Shown: positions 50,322-62,393 of the stretch, piece by piece
How positions within the stretch are numbered: the first letter of the stretch is position 1
Layout: each line of letters starts with the position of its first letter
Source: Arachis hypogaea
Lineage: Eukaryota; Streptophyta; Magnoliopsida; Fabales; Fabaceae
Assembly: GCF_003086295.3 (NCBI RefSeq)
Contig: NC_092040.1
Location: forward strand, 5,270,001 to 5,334,000
Length of the DNA: 64,000 nucleotides
Direction: 5' to 3'
Translations under genes and position numbers: made by a program
Notes under the pieces: generated by a model
What the model saw: only the letters and a program-made list of their open reading frames with translations
Told to the model about the DNA's origin: nothing
The model's database searches: none

Positions 50322-51166
50322 TATTAAACTACTCTTTAGTTTTAGCCCATGATGAGAATAAAAAATTTTTGTAATCTACAAATTTAACCCAATAGAATAC
50401 ATAAATTTAGTTATAATTTTAGTTTTTATTCTTTTATCTTATCTTATCTTTATCTTATATTTATGTGTTCTTATCTTATTTTTATTTGTTTTTGTTTTTA
50501 TTTATAGGCCAATACTCTATATATATTTAGTTTTACCTTCATAAGTTACAATACAATTCAATTTAATTCAATCAATTAAAAAATACAAAATACAATATTC
50601 TTCATCTTTTCTTATCTCATTCTTTCATAATTTTATCATAGTATCAGAGCTACTGTTCACAAACAATTCAATTCCACGTTTGAAGATGAAAAAGTTCTTT
50701 ATCAAATTAAAATTATGCTACTGTCCACGTCCAACTACTAATAAGAAAAAGCTATCGAAGTTTTCACTGTCCAGTGGCTGCATCACGAAGGATCGTCGTG
50801 ATAGCAGCGTCGACCACAACGAGATTGTTGTTACCAAACCACAAAAAAAAACCCAATGTGGTCTTACCCTTCGACGATTACAAGAACAACAGGGAATGGT
50901 GAAAGTCAATGCCGATCGTGGCTTTAGAGTTCGCTTTTTTCATATCTTAAGCTCTAGATTTATATAATGTTTAAGTGTTGTGATGTGTTCGAATCTGTGT
51001 TAATAACTAATAGTTAAATTTTTATGCTATTAAAATTATAACTATATATAATGGAACAATTAGTTTAACTTCTATATTTATACCATTCTATTTCAAATAG
51101 ATTTTTTCTTAAAAAAAATACAATATTCTTTATCTTTTCTTATCTCATTCTTTCGTAGTTTTATCA
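50322..51166 (+). mobile_element. Small LTR element (TRIM-like) with truncated 3' LTR
   Basis: 50322-50638 matches the solo LTR at 56195-56494 (tattaaactac…, caatagaatacataaatt, aatactctatatatatttag). It is followed at once by tagtatcagagc, a one-base variant of the tRNA-Met primer-binding site. About 480 bp later, 51117-51166 repeats the last 50 bases of the LTR (acaatattctttatctttt…ttttatca). Only this stub of the 3' LTR remains. Between them lies an ORF of 93 codons plus stop (50686-50967) and no gag or pol. Confidence 0.65.
50686..50967 (+). CDS. Unrecognised ORF inside the small LTR element
   Basis: The frame starts at an ATG 36 bases after the primer-binding site, where gag would begin, and encodes 93 residues. 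It is basic, starts MKKFFIKLKLCYC, and contains TKDRRDSS and QCGLTLRRLQEQQ. No known domain was recognised. The first two thirds have balanced composition unlike the AT-rich surroundings; the end (FHILSSRFI) looks like read-through into non-coding DNA. It could be a captured host exon, a short gag relic or chance. Confidence 0.3.
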   Translation: MKKFFIKLKLCYCPRPTTNKKKLSKFSLSSGCITKDRRDSSVDHNEIVVTKPQKKTQCGLTLRRLQEQQGMVKVNADRGFRVRFFHILSSRFI

Positions 51167-54100
51167 AAATATATATATTCTTCATTGCCCCAGCCTAAAG
51201 CTCGAGGAGTTGAGGGGTTAAGTCAAAGAAGGCGACTTATATTAAGCACTAGAAAACTCATTCCACGAAACACATCGTTATTATTCATCACGATATATCT
51301 AATGTTTCAAGAAATTCCAAGCACAATTCAACCTTAGCTTTCACAATTTTTTTTTTACCTAGTCCAAATGAAGAAAATGGCACCATCAATATCCCTTTAA
51401 TTTTATATCGGAGACATACACAAATCTATACTAGATATTATGGCAATAATGACATCATTGAATCTAATAATTCCAAGTTCATTCTTTTCTCTAAGCTTTT
51501 TTCTTTCTCCTTTAATTTGCGTATATTAACCGTATCATTGCTCGATGTTTATTATGTCTTATGAATTACAAAAAGGAATTATATTTTTATTAATTAAAGA
51601 AACATAAAGGAATTAATTAAGGATCTATTATCTATAAAGAGAATTGGTTGTTTTTAACTTTAGCTACAGAGAATCAAACCTGAATTATTTGTACATCAAA
51701 AACAAAAGAGAAAAAAGAAAAAAAGTTGGCAAGCTATGATGTTTGGATTGAGATAACGACTTGGCAACACCCTTTAAGTTAAAAAGAATTTGCACGAGTT
51801 GGAGCAACTAGACAATTTTGTGTATTGTTTTTTCAGTCACTAATATTGGAATGATGCTTTTAAGCTAACCGTGCATACAATAAAGTACTCAATCATTCTA
51901 TCTATTTTTAATTTTTTATTCTTCTTATGGCACGATATAATGGACTAGCTAGATATGTCAAGATTCTCCAGATTAATGCTCAAGGCTTAGTGTGGAATAT
52001 ATATTATTCAGTTAATTAGTTGTAATTGTAATGTGAATCTATATAGTTTAAGTTCCATCACATAAATGAGTGGATATGCATTCTCTATTCATCACTATAT
52101 ACTTCTAATTGAGAATAATGCATGTCATGGTCTACGCTACTTCTTAGTAAATTAATTTATAAACTCATAGGAATTATTTGTAAAATCTTATACTATTCTA
52201 TTAAAAGAAAAAAGAAGAAAGAAAGGCAACTGTTGGTGTGGATGAATCATTGATCAAAGTCAAAAGTAAATATTATTAATTAGACGAACATTAAGTATAA
52301 TAATAATAATAATGTACCCTGTTCTGATCTGGCCAGAAGTTTGTACATATAGTGCGTTTGGAATCCATGTTCCGTATTAGTCACATGTTATGCACAAGAA
52401 CTGTCACCTCCATATATAATTTCAGTAGTAATAATGTCCTGAAAAAATATCCAACTCGTACACATGCATAATCATAATAAAAAATAAGGGCACCCCAAAT
52501 ATTAACATATATGTCATTTTAATTTTTTATGAAATATTTGATAATAAAAAAAATTAAATAAAAATGGTGAGAATTAATCTTATTTAATATTTATTAATTT
52601 TAATAATAATGAATGAATGACAAATAAAATAAGTTGTAATTATTTTTTTTATTGTTTCTCTAATATTACTGATTTATTTTTAATTATATATAAAAGATAC
52701 TATAAATAAAGCAAGTTTCATTAATTTTACTTAAAAAACTAGACTTTTTTAATTTATAATTAATATTTAATAATGGAATTAGATTAGAACCATTAGCAGA
52801 TTAGCTAGTGTAGTAACATAGCATTCAAGAAACAAGAATCTATTGAGTCAGTTATGGTTTGTTAGTGATTCTTGTAGCAATTCTTTAGTCCTATATAATA
52901 AGCACCATAATAGTTAGGCATAAGTAGGCTTTTGTATTCTACAATTCAGTGATAATTCCAATAACTTTCTTCTTTCTTTAGCAATCTATTTTTTCTTTTC
53001 TGCTTTTGTTCATACTCTTGCTGCAACTATTCTGTTAATACCAATTAACTTTTTTATTATAAAATTATTGCTTTTTGACCCTCACTTTTTGGATAGTTTA
53101 GTATTAAAATTTAGTGTGTAGGATTTAAAATTTAGAGTTTAGAAATTAAGATTTAAAACAAAAGTATAATCTGAAAAAAAAATTGATAATGACTGAAAAA
53201 TAATTAATGTTCTAGCTAAACTCTTTTACTTGAGATGAATTCATTATATACATGTCTAATATTTGAATTTCTTTATGCATAATTATTAGCTTTTTTTTTT
53301 GTTATAAATAATGGAATAATAGAAGTTGGGTAACTTAAATATTACTATGATAATACATTGTATCTACATGCATCACTCATCTTTAAAGTTTTGATTAATT
53401 GTATTAACCCTATTTTTATGTTTTTATTTATTTATTTTTAAAACAAATATATGTGTAAGTTTTATGGTTATATATGTTAATATGTATGTTATGAGTTATC
53501 CCATGAATAATCCATGGATGTTCTACGTAGGTCCTATCTTGATTAAGTTATTTATTTTCACGAAAATTAAATGACCTGAAATTGGAAACGAACAAGGTTT
53601 ATGTTAGCTACTAAAAAATTATTGAAACATAGCCCTACCTTTATTATTGGCTTCTTCTCATGATGACCGTCCAACACCGACAATGCAAAAAGAAAAGGAT
53701 ATTATCGGCATTTCAACTTTGTTTTTCTCTCTGATATTTCTCATTTTTTTAGAGTCCTCTAGGAACTCTCTAGTACTACTTGCTTTATTGCTTCAATTTA
53801 CTTTGTGTTTCTATAAATAATGGCATACAATATTGTTATATATAGTCACGATTAACGATTTTATAGTAAATTATTTGACGATTATAGCAATGGTACCATG
53901 ATATCATTTGGAGACAAAAAAATAAAATTGATTGTTATTATATTATGTTTTATTTTAGATGTATGATTTTATTGTTGTTAGACTAAGTTTCTGTTTTTTT
54001 TTTTTTTTGTCTGAATTTTTTTTAAAGGTTTTGTTATTTTTTATGACAATGTCGAAAAGATACATAACTGTCATAAATTGGTTTTGTTTCTTCCTTTTTA

Positions 54101-54892
54101 GGTCGAGTTTGTACCGAACCATTTTGAAAAACAAATATGTTTGTCTCTTGATTTTAAAAGTTAAGAGTCAAAATAGAAAAAAATCAAGAAAATTGAGTAT
54201 ACTTCATTTTGAGAGCCTCGTCCTCCTACTTTGCCAAAGTTAATTAACACGATTGAACTTGGAAGGAATGGATTGCCATTTTTACATATCATGAATAAAT
54301 GAAATTAGATTTGTATTTAAAAAGGTCTAATGGTCGAAAATTTTAGGATTCTTAAAATTGCGAGTATAACTGAAAGAATTTGTTTTTTTTTTTTTTTTTA
54401 TCAAAGTCTTTTATATATTTTTTTTATAGGGTTGAAACAACTTTTAAGTGAGTATGGGAAGATTATGCCATTTGAGTTATAACTCCTTAGCTATTTGAAT
54501 GTAACACTTATTAAACTATAAAGTCTAAAAGTAATTTTAAATAAATAAAATCACAATTATATAAATTATTTAGTGTAAAATAATTTAATTTATAATTATA
54601 ATTGATATATGTATTGTTCATAAATAAATTAAGAAATTAATAATTTTTTAACACTAATAAATTAGTATTTTTATTTATAAAATATTTAAAATATTGATAA
54701 ATTTATTCATAATAAAATTAATATTTGAATATTTTTGTGACGCAAATAGAGAATTATTAGTGCAAAACTAATCTTATTTATTTATAAAAAAATTTATAAG
54801 TAAAAATAGTAGTTTATTTTACAGAAGTGTGTAGCTGAGAATATTATTGGATTTGTTGACTACAAGTGCATTGTTAGAAATGGAGGAGTTTA
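51167..54892. other. Intergenic stretch with scattered repeat fragments
   Basis: No gene is supported. 53335-53412 is a diverged partial copy of the repeat starting at 55989 (attactatgataatacattgtatct). 52800-53030 has an LTR-like look (a tataataagcacc motif followed by pyrimidine-rich DNA) but no matching partner or target duplication was found. Confidence 0.4.
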
Positions 54893-55268
54893 GATAGCGT
54901 TTGTTTTGAGGTATTAGGACAAAAATTGGAAGATTGAGACTCAGTATTATGTTTATTGGTCCAAAAATTGGTACTAAAATTTTAGTCTCTATCTCTAAAA
55001 TTTCAATACTCTCTAAAAAGTGGAGACACAGGAGACTGAAATTTTTGGAGATGAAGACTGAAAATTTAATAATATTTTATATCTAAAATACCTCATTTCA
55101 ATTAATTCTAATTTTATCTTTTTTTTAATTAAATTAAAGCTTCATTCTTTTTTCCGTTTCTATCTCTTATTTTATACCAAATACAATCTTGAGACTTATT
55201 TTAATTTCTATCTCTCCGTCTTAATCTCTCAGTTTCTCGGTCTCTCTGTCTCTTTTTTAAAAGCTACC
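54893..55268. mobile_element. Tourist-like MITE with TTA duplication
   Basis: This element of 376 bp has inverted ends (gatagcgtttgttttgag and, from the right, ggtagcttttaaaaaagag) and is flanked by TTA on both sides (54890-54892 and 55269-55271). The inner sequence is rich in tctctgtctc/gagac motifs, as in PIF/Harbinger-derived MITEs. It is non-coding. Confidence 0.65.
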
Positions 55269-55271
55269 TTA

Positions 55272-55988
55272 GCGTTAATTTGGAAGTGTGACATTAAAAA
55301 ATTATATTATATTGAGTATAGTTTTGAGAATTGGATCGAGTCAAAATGAGACAAGTTTGGTTTAAGGGAAAAGAATAGTTATTAAGAATCGGTAGAAAAA
55401 AAACAATAAAAAAAACTAATTGAATTTATTTGATATTTTTTATAAATAATAGTTGATTTAAAATAATAAAAAATTATTTAAAAAAAATATATATTTCATA
55501 TATAATAGGAATAAATATTATTTTAGTTTTTAAAATTTGAAATCAAAATTAAAATCGTTCATAATTTTTTTAAAATGGTCATCAACGTCACATTTAATAT
55601 TAAAATATTTTTTAAATATAATAACTTTTTAAATAACAAAAATACTCATTGTTTTATTTTAGTTGCATCCACTGCATTTTTCTCCCCTTCTCTCTATGGT
55701 TATCAATACCAACAATATCATACTTTAAATCTTTTAAATTCAACCTAAATAACAACAAAGAGCTTCTCCATTAAATTCAATAATAAAGAAAAATAGGGCA
55801 ACAAAACAAAACAAGGACATTGGTGGTGGCGAAACCTAAACCCTAACAGCGTGGAGGAAGCCAATGAAAGAAAATGAGGAAGAAGCTGCCGAGAGAAAGA
55901 GATGAAGCTGGTGGGGACTTCTAAGTTGTCGTCATTGTTGTTGTTGCTATAACTTTTACTGTCACCAAGGAGAAGGAGAAGGAGAAAA
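55272..55988. other. Intergenic DNA
   Basis: This is AT-rich up to about 55660. 55690-55985 has more balanced composition, with ggtggtggcgaaacctaaac and a purine-rich end. No convincing reading frame was found; the 91-codon minus-strand frame is low-complexity. Confidence 0.4.
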
Positions 55989-56747
55989 TTACTATGATAA
56001 TACATTGTATCTATATACATTGCTCGTCTTTAAAATTGTGATTAATTATATCAATCTTCTTTGTGCCTTAATTTCAAGACCGGTTTGCTAAAGTAGGTGA
56101 AGAAGTTACACATATCATAAACAATTATTTTTAATCATAAAAGACCTGAACGTTTACAAAAGTAATTACCAAAGATTTAAACTAACTTTGTAATTATTAA
56201 ACTACTTTTTTATATTAGTCCATGACAACAATAAAAAAGTTTTGTGGTCTACAAATTCAATCCAATAGAATACATAAATTCAGTTCTAATTTTAATCTTT
56301 ATTATTTTATCTTATCTTATCTTTATGTTATCTTCTCTTTTTATCTTATCTTTACTTTTATTTTTCATACGACAATACTCTATATATATTTAGTTTTACT
56401 CTCATAGTTTACAACACTTCAATACAATTCAATCAATCAACAATCAATAAAATTTCATCATCTTTTCTTTTCCTATTCTTTCACAATTTTATTAGTAATC
56501 ATCAAAATTAAACTCCGTTTGACAATTCTAAACAAATGTTAAGTTTGGAGTGACGCGTTAGTTACATTCCAATATTAAAATAATTCATTTAATCAATAAA
56601 AATTTGTGAAATGAAATAAATATTTGTTTAACAAATCCATCTTTGTCTTACCAAATCACACAAAAAATTAAGAACCAAATTTGAAATACATTGAGACATT
56701 TTCACAAACGGTTGATGTATATGTTAACACTAAGACGAACTACTATT
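55989..56747. repeat. Tandem duplication unit A (infA downstream flank)
   Basis: 55989-56194 and 56500-56747 together match unit B (56748-57174 plus 61804-61838). Shared blocks include ggtttgctaaagtaggtga, tcataaaagacctgaacg and gaaatgaaataaatat. The right end carries the last codons of the infA pseudogene (ctaagacgaactactattac, near 56735), so the duplicated unit spans the 3' end and flank of that gene. It is split by the solo LTR. Confidence 0.75.
56195..56494 (+). mobile_element. Solo LTR with perfect GTAAT duplication
   Basis: This 300 bp sequence is related to 50322-50638 and flanked by GTAAT on both sides (56190-56194 and 56495-56499). The tandem partner at 56950-56960 shows the site without the insertion (tttgtaaccatcaaaatt). 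It begins TA, not TG, as does its relative at 50322. Confidence 0.85.
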
Positions 56748-57174
56748 ACTAATTATACATCGCTCATCTTTAAAATTATGATTAAATGTATCAACTCTCT
56801 TTGTGCTTTAATTTTAAGATTGGTTTGCTAAAGTAGGTGAATAAGTTACATATATCGAATAGAATGAGGAGTAAATAATTATTTCTAATCATAAAAGATC
56901 TGAACGCTGATAAAATTAATTACTGAAGATTTAAACTAACTTTGTAACCATCAAAATTTGGTTCTGTTTGATAATTTTAACCAAATGTTAATTTTGGAAT
57001 GATGCTGTTAGTTATATTTCAATACAAAAATAATTCCTTTAATTAACAAAAAATTGTGAAATGAAATAAATATTAGTTTAACAAATCCATCTTTATTTTA
57101 CCAAATCACACAAAAGACTAAGAACCCAATTTGGGATGTATTGAGACATTTTTACAAATAGTTAATATGCATGT
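56748..57174. repeat. Tandem duplication unit B, left part
   Basis: This matches unit A without the solo LTR. It is interrupted at 57175 by the minus-strand copia element and resumes at 61804 (catgttaatactaagacg). Confidence 0.75.
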
Positions 57175-57522
57175 TGTTGTTGAGTCTATAGCGGAATTTT
57201 GACTTCTAATAGATATAAAGTAATATGAAATTGAACACTACTCACAATAATGCACTCGCTATATATTTTGTAAAGAGGAAAAACAACATGAAAGATTTCT
57301 TCTAACTAACTCTATATATAAGATGATGTGAATAAGGATATTGTTATTGTTATTCTATTACAATTCTAGAGACGTATATATAGTATCTCTATGCTATAAC
57401 TTCAACGAATAAGAATAAAATTCTCCAAAAAAAATTCCTTACTAAACATTTTGAGTTCTCTCCTATTAAAACTCAATTATTTTACTTCTTAAAATTACTC
57501 TTATCCTTCTTTTATTCTCACA
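57175..57522 (-). repeat. 3' LTR of the Tnt1-like element
   Basis: This is 348 bp, with plus-strand end ttctcaca. It starts with an extended tgttgttgag stretch where the other LTR has only attgtcgag. Confidence 0.9.
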
Positions 57523-57597
57523 ATTCTCCACCTCGGTCACAATTTGAAATCTACTCAAAATTTAGACGATCAAAGTATGGTATTCGTATCCCCATGC

Positions 57598-60500
57598 CTA
57601 ACATGAAACAATATTGACCAATTCCAAACAGTGTTGGAATTTGCTTTCTGACACTACTTTAGTCAGCATGTCTGCAGAATTTTCATCTATGTGTACTTTT
57701 ACAAGAGAAATGTTGCCTTTCTCTATAATATCACGCACGACATGATATCTTACATCAATATGCTTGGTATGAGCATGATAAACCTGATTTTTAGCTAAAT
57801 GAATTGCACTTTGACTATCACAACTCAGATTCACACAATCTTGTTGAAACCCCAAATCATCTAGAAGACCCCTTAGCCACAATGCTTCTTTCACCCCTTT
57901 TGCTACAGCCATGTACTCAGCCTTTGTAGTGGATAGTGTCACTGTACCTTGTAACATCGATCGCCAACTAACTGGAGCACCTTGTATTTTATATACATAA
58001 CCGGTCGAAGAACGTCTTCTGCCTAGATCACCATAATCAGAATCAACAAAGCCGCTGATTTGACATGATTTTCTACTCAAGCATAAACCTATGTCAATGG
58101 TACCCTTCAATTACTTTAATATCCACTTGACTGCTTCCCAATGTGCCTTACCCGAATTTGCCATGAACCTGCTAACAATACTGACTGCTTGTGAAATATC
58201 TGGGCGTGTACACACTATAACATACATTAGGCTACCGACTGCACTAGCATAAGGTACATTTTCCATATAAGCCTTATCTTCTGTTGTTGTGGGAGATTGT
58301 TTACTAGAGAGCTTGAAATGTGGAGCCAACGGTGTTACTACTGGCTTAGCATTTTTCATTTCGAACCTTTCAATAACGCGCTCAATGTACCCTCTCTGGC
58401 TCAAGAACAATTTTCGGTTTGATCTCTTTCTTTTAATTTTCATGCCTAATATTTTTCGTGCAACACCTAAATCTTTTGTTTCAAATTCTTTACCAAGTTG
58501 AACCTTTAACCTATCTATCTTCGCTTTGCTCTTAAAAGCAATAAGCATGTCATCCACATATAATAGAAGATAGATATAATCACTTCCAGAAAGCTTATGA
58601 ATGTATATACAACGATCATAATTACTTCTGAAAAAACCTTGTTTTAAAATAAAGGAGTCAAATCGCTTATACCACTGTCGAGGAGATTGTTTCAATCCAT
58701 ATAGCGATTTCTTTAAGTGACTTACCTAATTTTCTTTACCCTCAACCTTGAAACCCTCAGGTTGATACATGTAAATTTCTTCCTCTAAGTCACCATGCAA
58801 GAAAACTATCTTTACATATAGCTGTTCCAACTCAAGATCACCCTGAGCAACAAGACTCAAAAGCACCCTTATGGAAGTGTGCTTCACCACAGGAAAAAAT
58901 ATATCGTTGTAATCAACACTTTCTTTTTGTGCAAATCCCTTTGCTACTAACCTAGCTTTGAATCTTGTACCATCTGACTTAGTACGATCTTCTTTTCTTT
59001 TATACACCCATTTACAACCAATTGCAATCTTTTCATGGGCAACGGGACCACCTCCCATGTCTTGTTCTTATGAAGAGATTACATCTCTTCTTCCATGGAG
59101 ACCAACCAACTTTCTCTATCTTTATCTTTGATAGCAAGTTTGAAGGTGACCGGCTCATCATCCTCCACCGAGACTGTATAATCTACCAAGTTTACCTGAC
59201 CATAATGTCTCAGAGGCTTGTCTAACTCAAACTTTTGAACGAATTTATAATTTCTCTCTGGCCTAGTGGATGCCAAAGAATCATGCTGCTGCTATTGTAA
59301 TGCATGTGCATTTTCTCGCTGAATCTCTTCATGATCAAGTTCATCCTCAGCATCATCTCGAGTAGCATTAGGATGCTCCACCTGAACATTATTAGAATCT
59401 GTTTGTTGGTATTTAGACTCTATTTTCACCACTTGAGTATTTGAAGTTTTTCTAACATCACCATCATCTGGCATCGTATCTTTAGGCAAAGCTACCATAT
59501 TCGTTCATCAAAGATAACATCCCTGCTAATTACAAATTTAGAATTATTTATGCTCCAAAGATGATACCCTTGAACCCCTCTTGGATACCCCAAAAAGATT
59601 GCCTTTTTAGCTCTATCATCAAGCTTATTATCTTTGACATGATAATAGGTTGTGCATCCAAAAACTCTGAGTTTCTCGTAATCTGCATGTTCTTCTGACC
59701 ACACCTTATAAGGTGTGTCTCCATCTAAAGAAGAATGTGGGGATTGGTTCACTAAGTAGCAAGCTGTAGCAACTGACTCCGCCCACCACTCTCTGCCTAA
59801 CCCAGAATTTGAGCACATACACCGTGCATTCTCAAGTAGCGTACGATTCAGTCATTTTGCGACTCCATTCTGTTGTGGTGTTTCTCTAATTGTCCAGTGT
59901 CTCACAATGCCTTCTCGATCATAGAACTCCTTGAAAGCACCATCCATGTACTCTGTGCCATTATCTGATCGTAGAGTTTTTAGCTTTCTACCTTTTCGGT
60001 TTTCAACCATTGCTCTCTATCGCTTAAAAGTGTCGAATACCTAATTCATATGCTTGAGGAAGTAAACCCAAACATACCTGGAATAATCATCAACAAAAGT
60101 AACAAAATAACTGGAACCACCCTTTGAAGTAACTTTAGACGGGTCCCAAACATCAGTATGCACGTAGTCTAACAACTCTCTACTTTTGTGCTTGCTTGTA
60201 GAAAATTTCACCCTGTGTGCCTTTCCATACACACAATGTTCAAAAAATTTCATTTGTTGTTTCTTCATATTCTTCAGCAAACCTTGTCCACAAAACAATG
60301 ATAGACCTTTTTCTGACATATGTCCAAGCCGCATGTGTCATATTCTTGTGCAATTTGTTTGATCTCTACTTCCACCGATTCCAACTGCTAACTCACCTGT
60401 GACTGTTGTCCCCAAAAGAGAATAAAGATTACCGTGACGAACTCCCTTCATCACTACCAAAGAACCACGAACAACTTTTAGTACCCCAATTTTCGCAACT

Positions 60501-61397
60501 ATTTTGCAACCATTTTTCTCCAACAAACCTATGGAGATAAGATTTTTCGCAAGTATGGAATATATCTCAAATCCTTTAAGGTTCTTACTATTCCATCATG
60601 CATCTTTATTCTTATAGTACCCAACCCCACAGTTTTATAAGCATGATCATTGCCCATTAAGACTATGCCACCATTTATGCTTTGATAGGTAGTAAATCAC
60701 TTCCTATTTGGGCACATATAGTGAGATGCTCCTGAATCAAGAATCCACTTATCGAAGATTTCATAAGATTGTTTTGTCACAAAGTAACAATCCTCCTCAT
60801 CATTTGAGACGTAGCTTGCTTCTTGCTTTTATTTTGGGTTGTCATTGTTCTATTTCTTGAAAGTTATCTTCTTATTTGGACAATTTGCTTAATGTCCAGG
60901 CTCCCCATATTTAAAGCATGTTATCTCCGCGTGAGGTATAGATTTTGGCCTAGACTTTTCACGCTTATTACATTTTCCTCTTTCATTAGTCCTTCCTCTA
61001 TCCGCGAACAATCCTTGTGCTTGATCATTATACTTTCTTCCATTTGGAGATGACATTACACTTGTAGCAACCTTATGTAGATCATCCGCTAAAAGTGATG
61101 CTCTCGTCTCATCCATGGTCAAAGTGTCACCCACCAGTGTCAATGTCTGCACCAGATTTTCATAGAACTTCAGTAATGAAAGTAACAATATGAGTGCCCG
61201 TGCCTCAAGATCTAATTCTTCCCAATCTTCGTCTTTCATTTTCTCTGCCTTTTTCTCTTTTCCTGCCAATGCCTTGTGTAATTTTTGTGATATAAGCAGA
61301 TTTTTCATCTGCATCCTCCAATAAGAAAAATCATTTTCCCATTAAACTTTTTGATTTCATATTTGCCTACTTTGATATTATCACTAGTAGAAGCCAT
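57598..61397 (-). pseudogene. Tnt1-like copia gag-pol, multiply disrupted
   Basis: On the minus strand the reading frame starts at ATG 61397 (MASTSDNIKVGKYEIKKF) and is broken by a frame change after about 25 codons. Gag then continues at 61314-60889 to a zinc knuckle start (CFKYGEPGH). Protease (WILDSGASHYM) lies near 60740. The pre-integrase part (MRLGHMSEKGL) and integrase (HTDVW, LRSDNGTEY, TPQQNGVAK) run over 60334-59492. Reverse transcriptase spans 59058-58111 (FKARLVAKGFAQ, LLYVDDMLIAF) and RNase H 58110-57598 (GFVDSDYGD, TTKAEYMAV, ADMLTK). At least six stops or frameshifts separate the pieces, including one between reverse transcriptase and RNase H near 58110. The protein is not functional. 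Confidence 0.9.
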
Positions 61398-61461
61398 TAT
61401 ATTCAAAATTGAATGTTACCACACAAATAATGAATAATATAACGTTAGCTCTGATACCAAT

Positions 61462-61803
61462 TGTCGAGTCTACAACAGAATTTTGACTTTTAATAGATAC
61501 AAAGTAATATGAAATTGAGCACTACTCACAATAATGCACTCGCTATATATTCTATAAAGAGGAAAAACAATATGAAAGATTTCTTCTAACTAACTCTATA
61601 AGATGATGTGAATAAGGATATTGTTATTGTTATTCAATTACAATTCTAGAGACGTATATATGGTATCTCTATGCTATAACTTCAACGAATAAGAATAAAA
61701 TTCTTTGACAAAAAACTCCTTACTAAATATTTTGAGTTCTTCCTTATTAAAACTCATTTATTTTACTACCTAAAATTACTCTTATCCTTCCTTTATTCTC
61801 ACA
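61462..61803 (-). repeat. 5' LTR of the Tnt1-like element
   Basis: This 342 bp LTR is next to the primer-binding site. The plus-strand stretch cactcgctatatatt is the inverse of a TATA-like region. Confidence 0.9.
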
Positions 61804-61813
61804 CATGTTAATA

Positions 61814-62168
61814 CTAAGACGAACTACTATTACTAAACCTATAAGCAATATGTCTCTTGGAAGAATCATAGCAACTGACCTCAACCTTAACGTGATCTCT
61901 AGTCAATATTCTGACGAAATTCTTTCAGATTTTTCTAAAAAAATATCCGAGAACGAGGTCCGCGTTGTCGAGGCGAACATGGAATATGCCATTAGAGAGG
62001 GACGACTCAGTAATGAGGCTCTCGTGGACCCACTTCTGCTTGTCGAACTTGTCGGCTGGGGGGTGGGGGGCTCAGCGTACGACACAAGGAGAGTTACCGG
62101 CGGTGACGGAAGCGGAGGGAGGGGGCGGAGAAAGGAAGGAGTTATGCGGTGGTGGAGAATGACTGGGT
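61814..62168 (-). pseudogene. infA: Nuclear infA (plastid translation initiation factor IF-1) pseudogene
   Basis: The minus-strand translation gives a Ser/Pro-rich leader (PPPHNSFLSPPPPSASVTAG), a stop, then [43 protein letters not shown], a stop, KNFVRIL, DHVKVEVSCYDSSKRHIAYR and a Ser-rich end with a stop at 61814. This is the S1/OB-fold of IF-1, which helps the plastid 30S ribosomal subunit choose the start codon. The Ser/Pro-rich leader fits a transit peptide, as in infA genes transferred to the nucleus. Plastid infA is lost in legumes and other rosids. Two in-frame stops and no usable start codon make this a pseudogene, presumably of a functional copy elsewhere. No intron is evident in the preserved part. 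Confidence 0.85.
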
Positions 62169-62393
62169 GAGGGTGAGTTATTTATTTCATTTCACAAATT
62201 TTTTTAATTAAATAAATTTTTTTTATATTGGAATATATGATATTTATTTTCAATTTTTTATAGTCAATTTTATTCATACCCAAATCTTTTCTAATAAAAA
62301 ATAATTATTTACTCCTAGAATGGAAAAGGATTTAAAATACGTACCAAAATTAAATAATTGAAGGCATGGCAATTAGGAGGGAGGGGTCAATAA
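62169..62393. other. AT-rich spacer between infA pseudogene and MITE
   Basis: Nothing gene-like is seen. The infA leader cannot be followed upstream of about 62170. Confidence 0.4.

Larger units (their letters stand above)
57175..61803 (-). mobile_element. Degenerate Ty1/copia element (Tnt1-like), minus orientation
   Basis: LTRs are at 57175-57522 and 61462-61803. On the minus strand the primer-binding site tggtatcagagc (plus 61448-61459) follows the right LTR after two bases. A polypurine tract (ccgaggtggagaat, plus 57523-57536) precedes the left one. CATGT is duplicated on both sides (57170-57174 and 61804-61808). The LTRs differ by several percent and two small length changes, so this is older than the RE1-like element at 28824. 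Confidence 0.92.

Noticed and set aside
52786..53036. Possible solo LTR (tataataagcacc followed by pyrimidine-rich DNA)
   Set aside because: No second copy, TG…CA ends or target duplication could be found in the window.
53959..54243. 94-codon plus-strand ORF
   Set aside because: Phe/Leu-rich translation of T-rich DNA with no recognisable domain or splice context.
61805..62170. 121-codon plus-strand ORF with a Gly/Arg-rich end
   Set aside because: The minus strand of the same bases encodes recognisable IF-1, so the plus frame is a shadow of the infA pseudogene.
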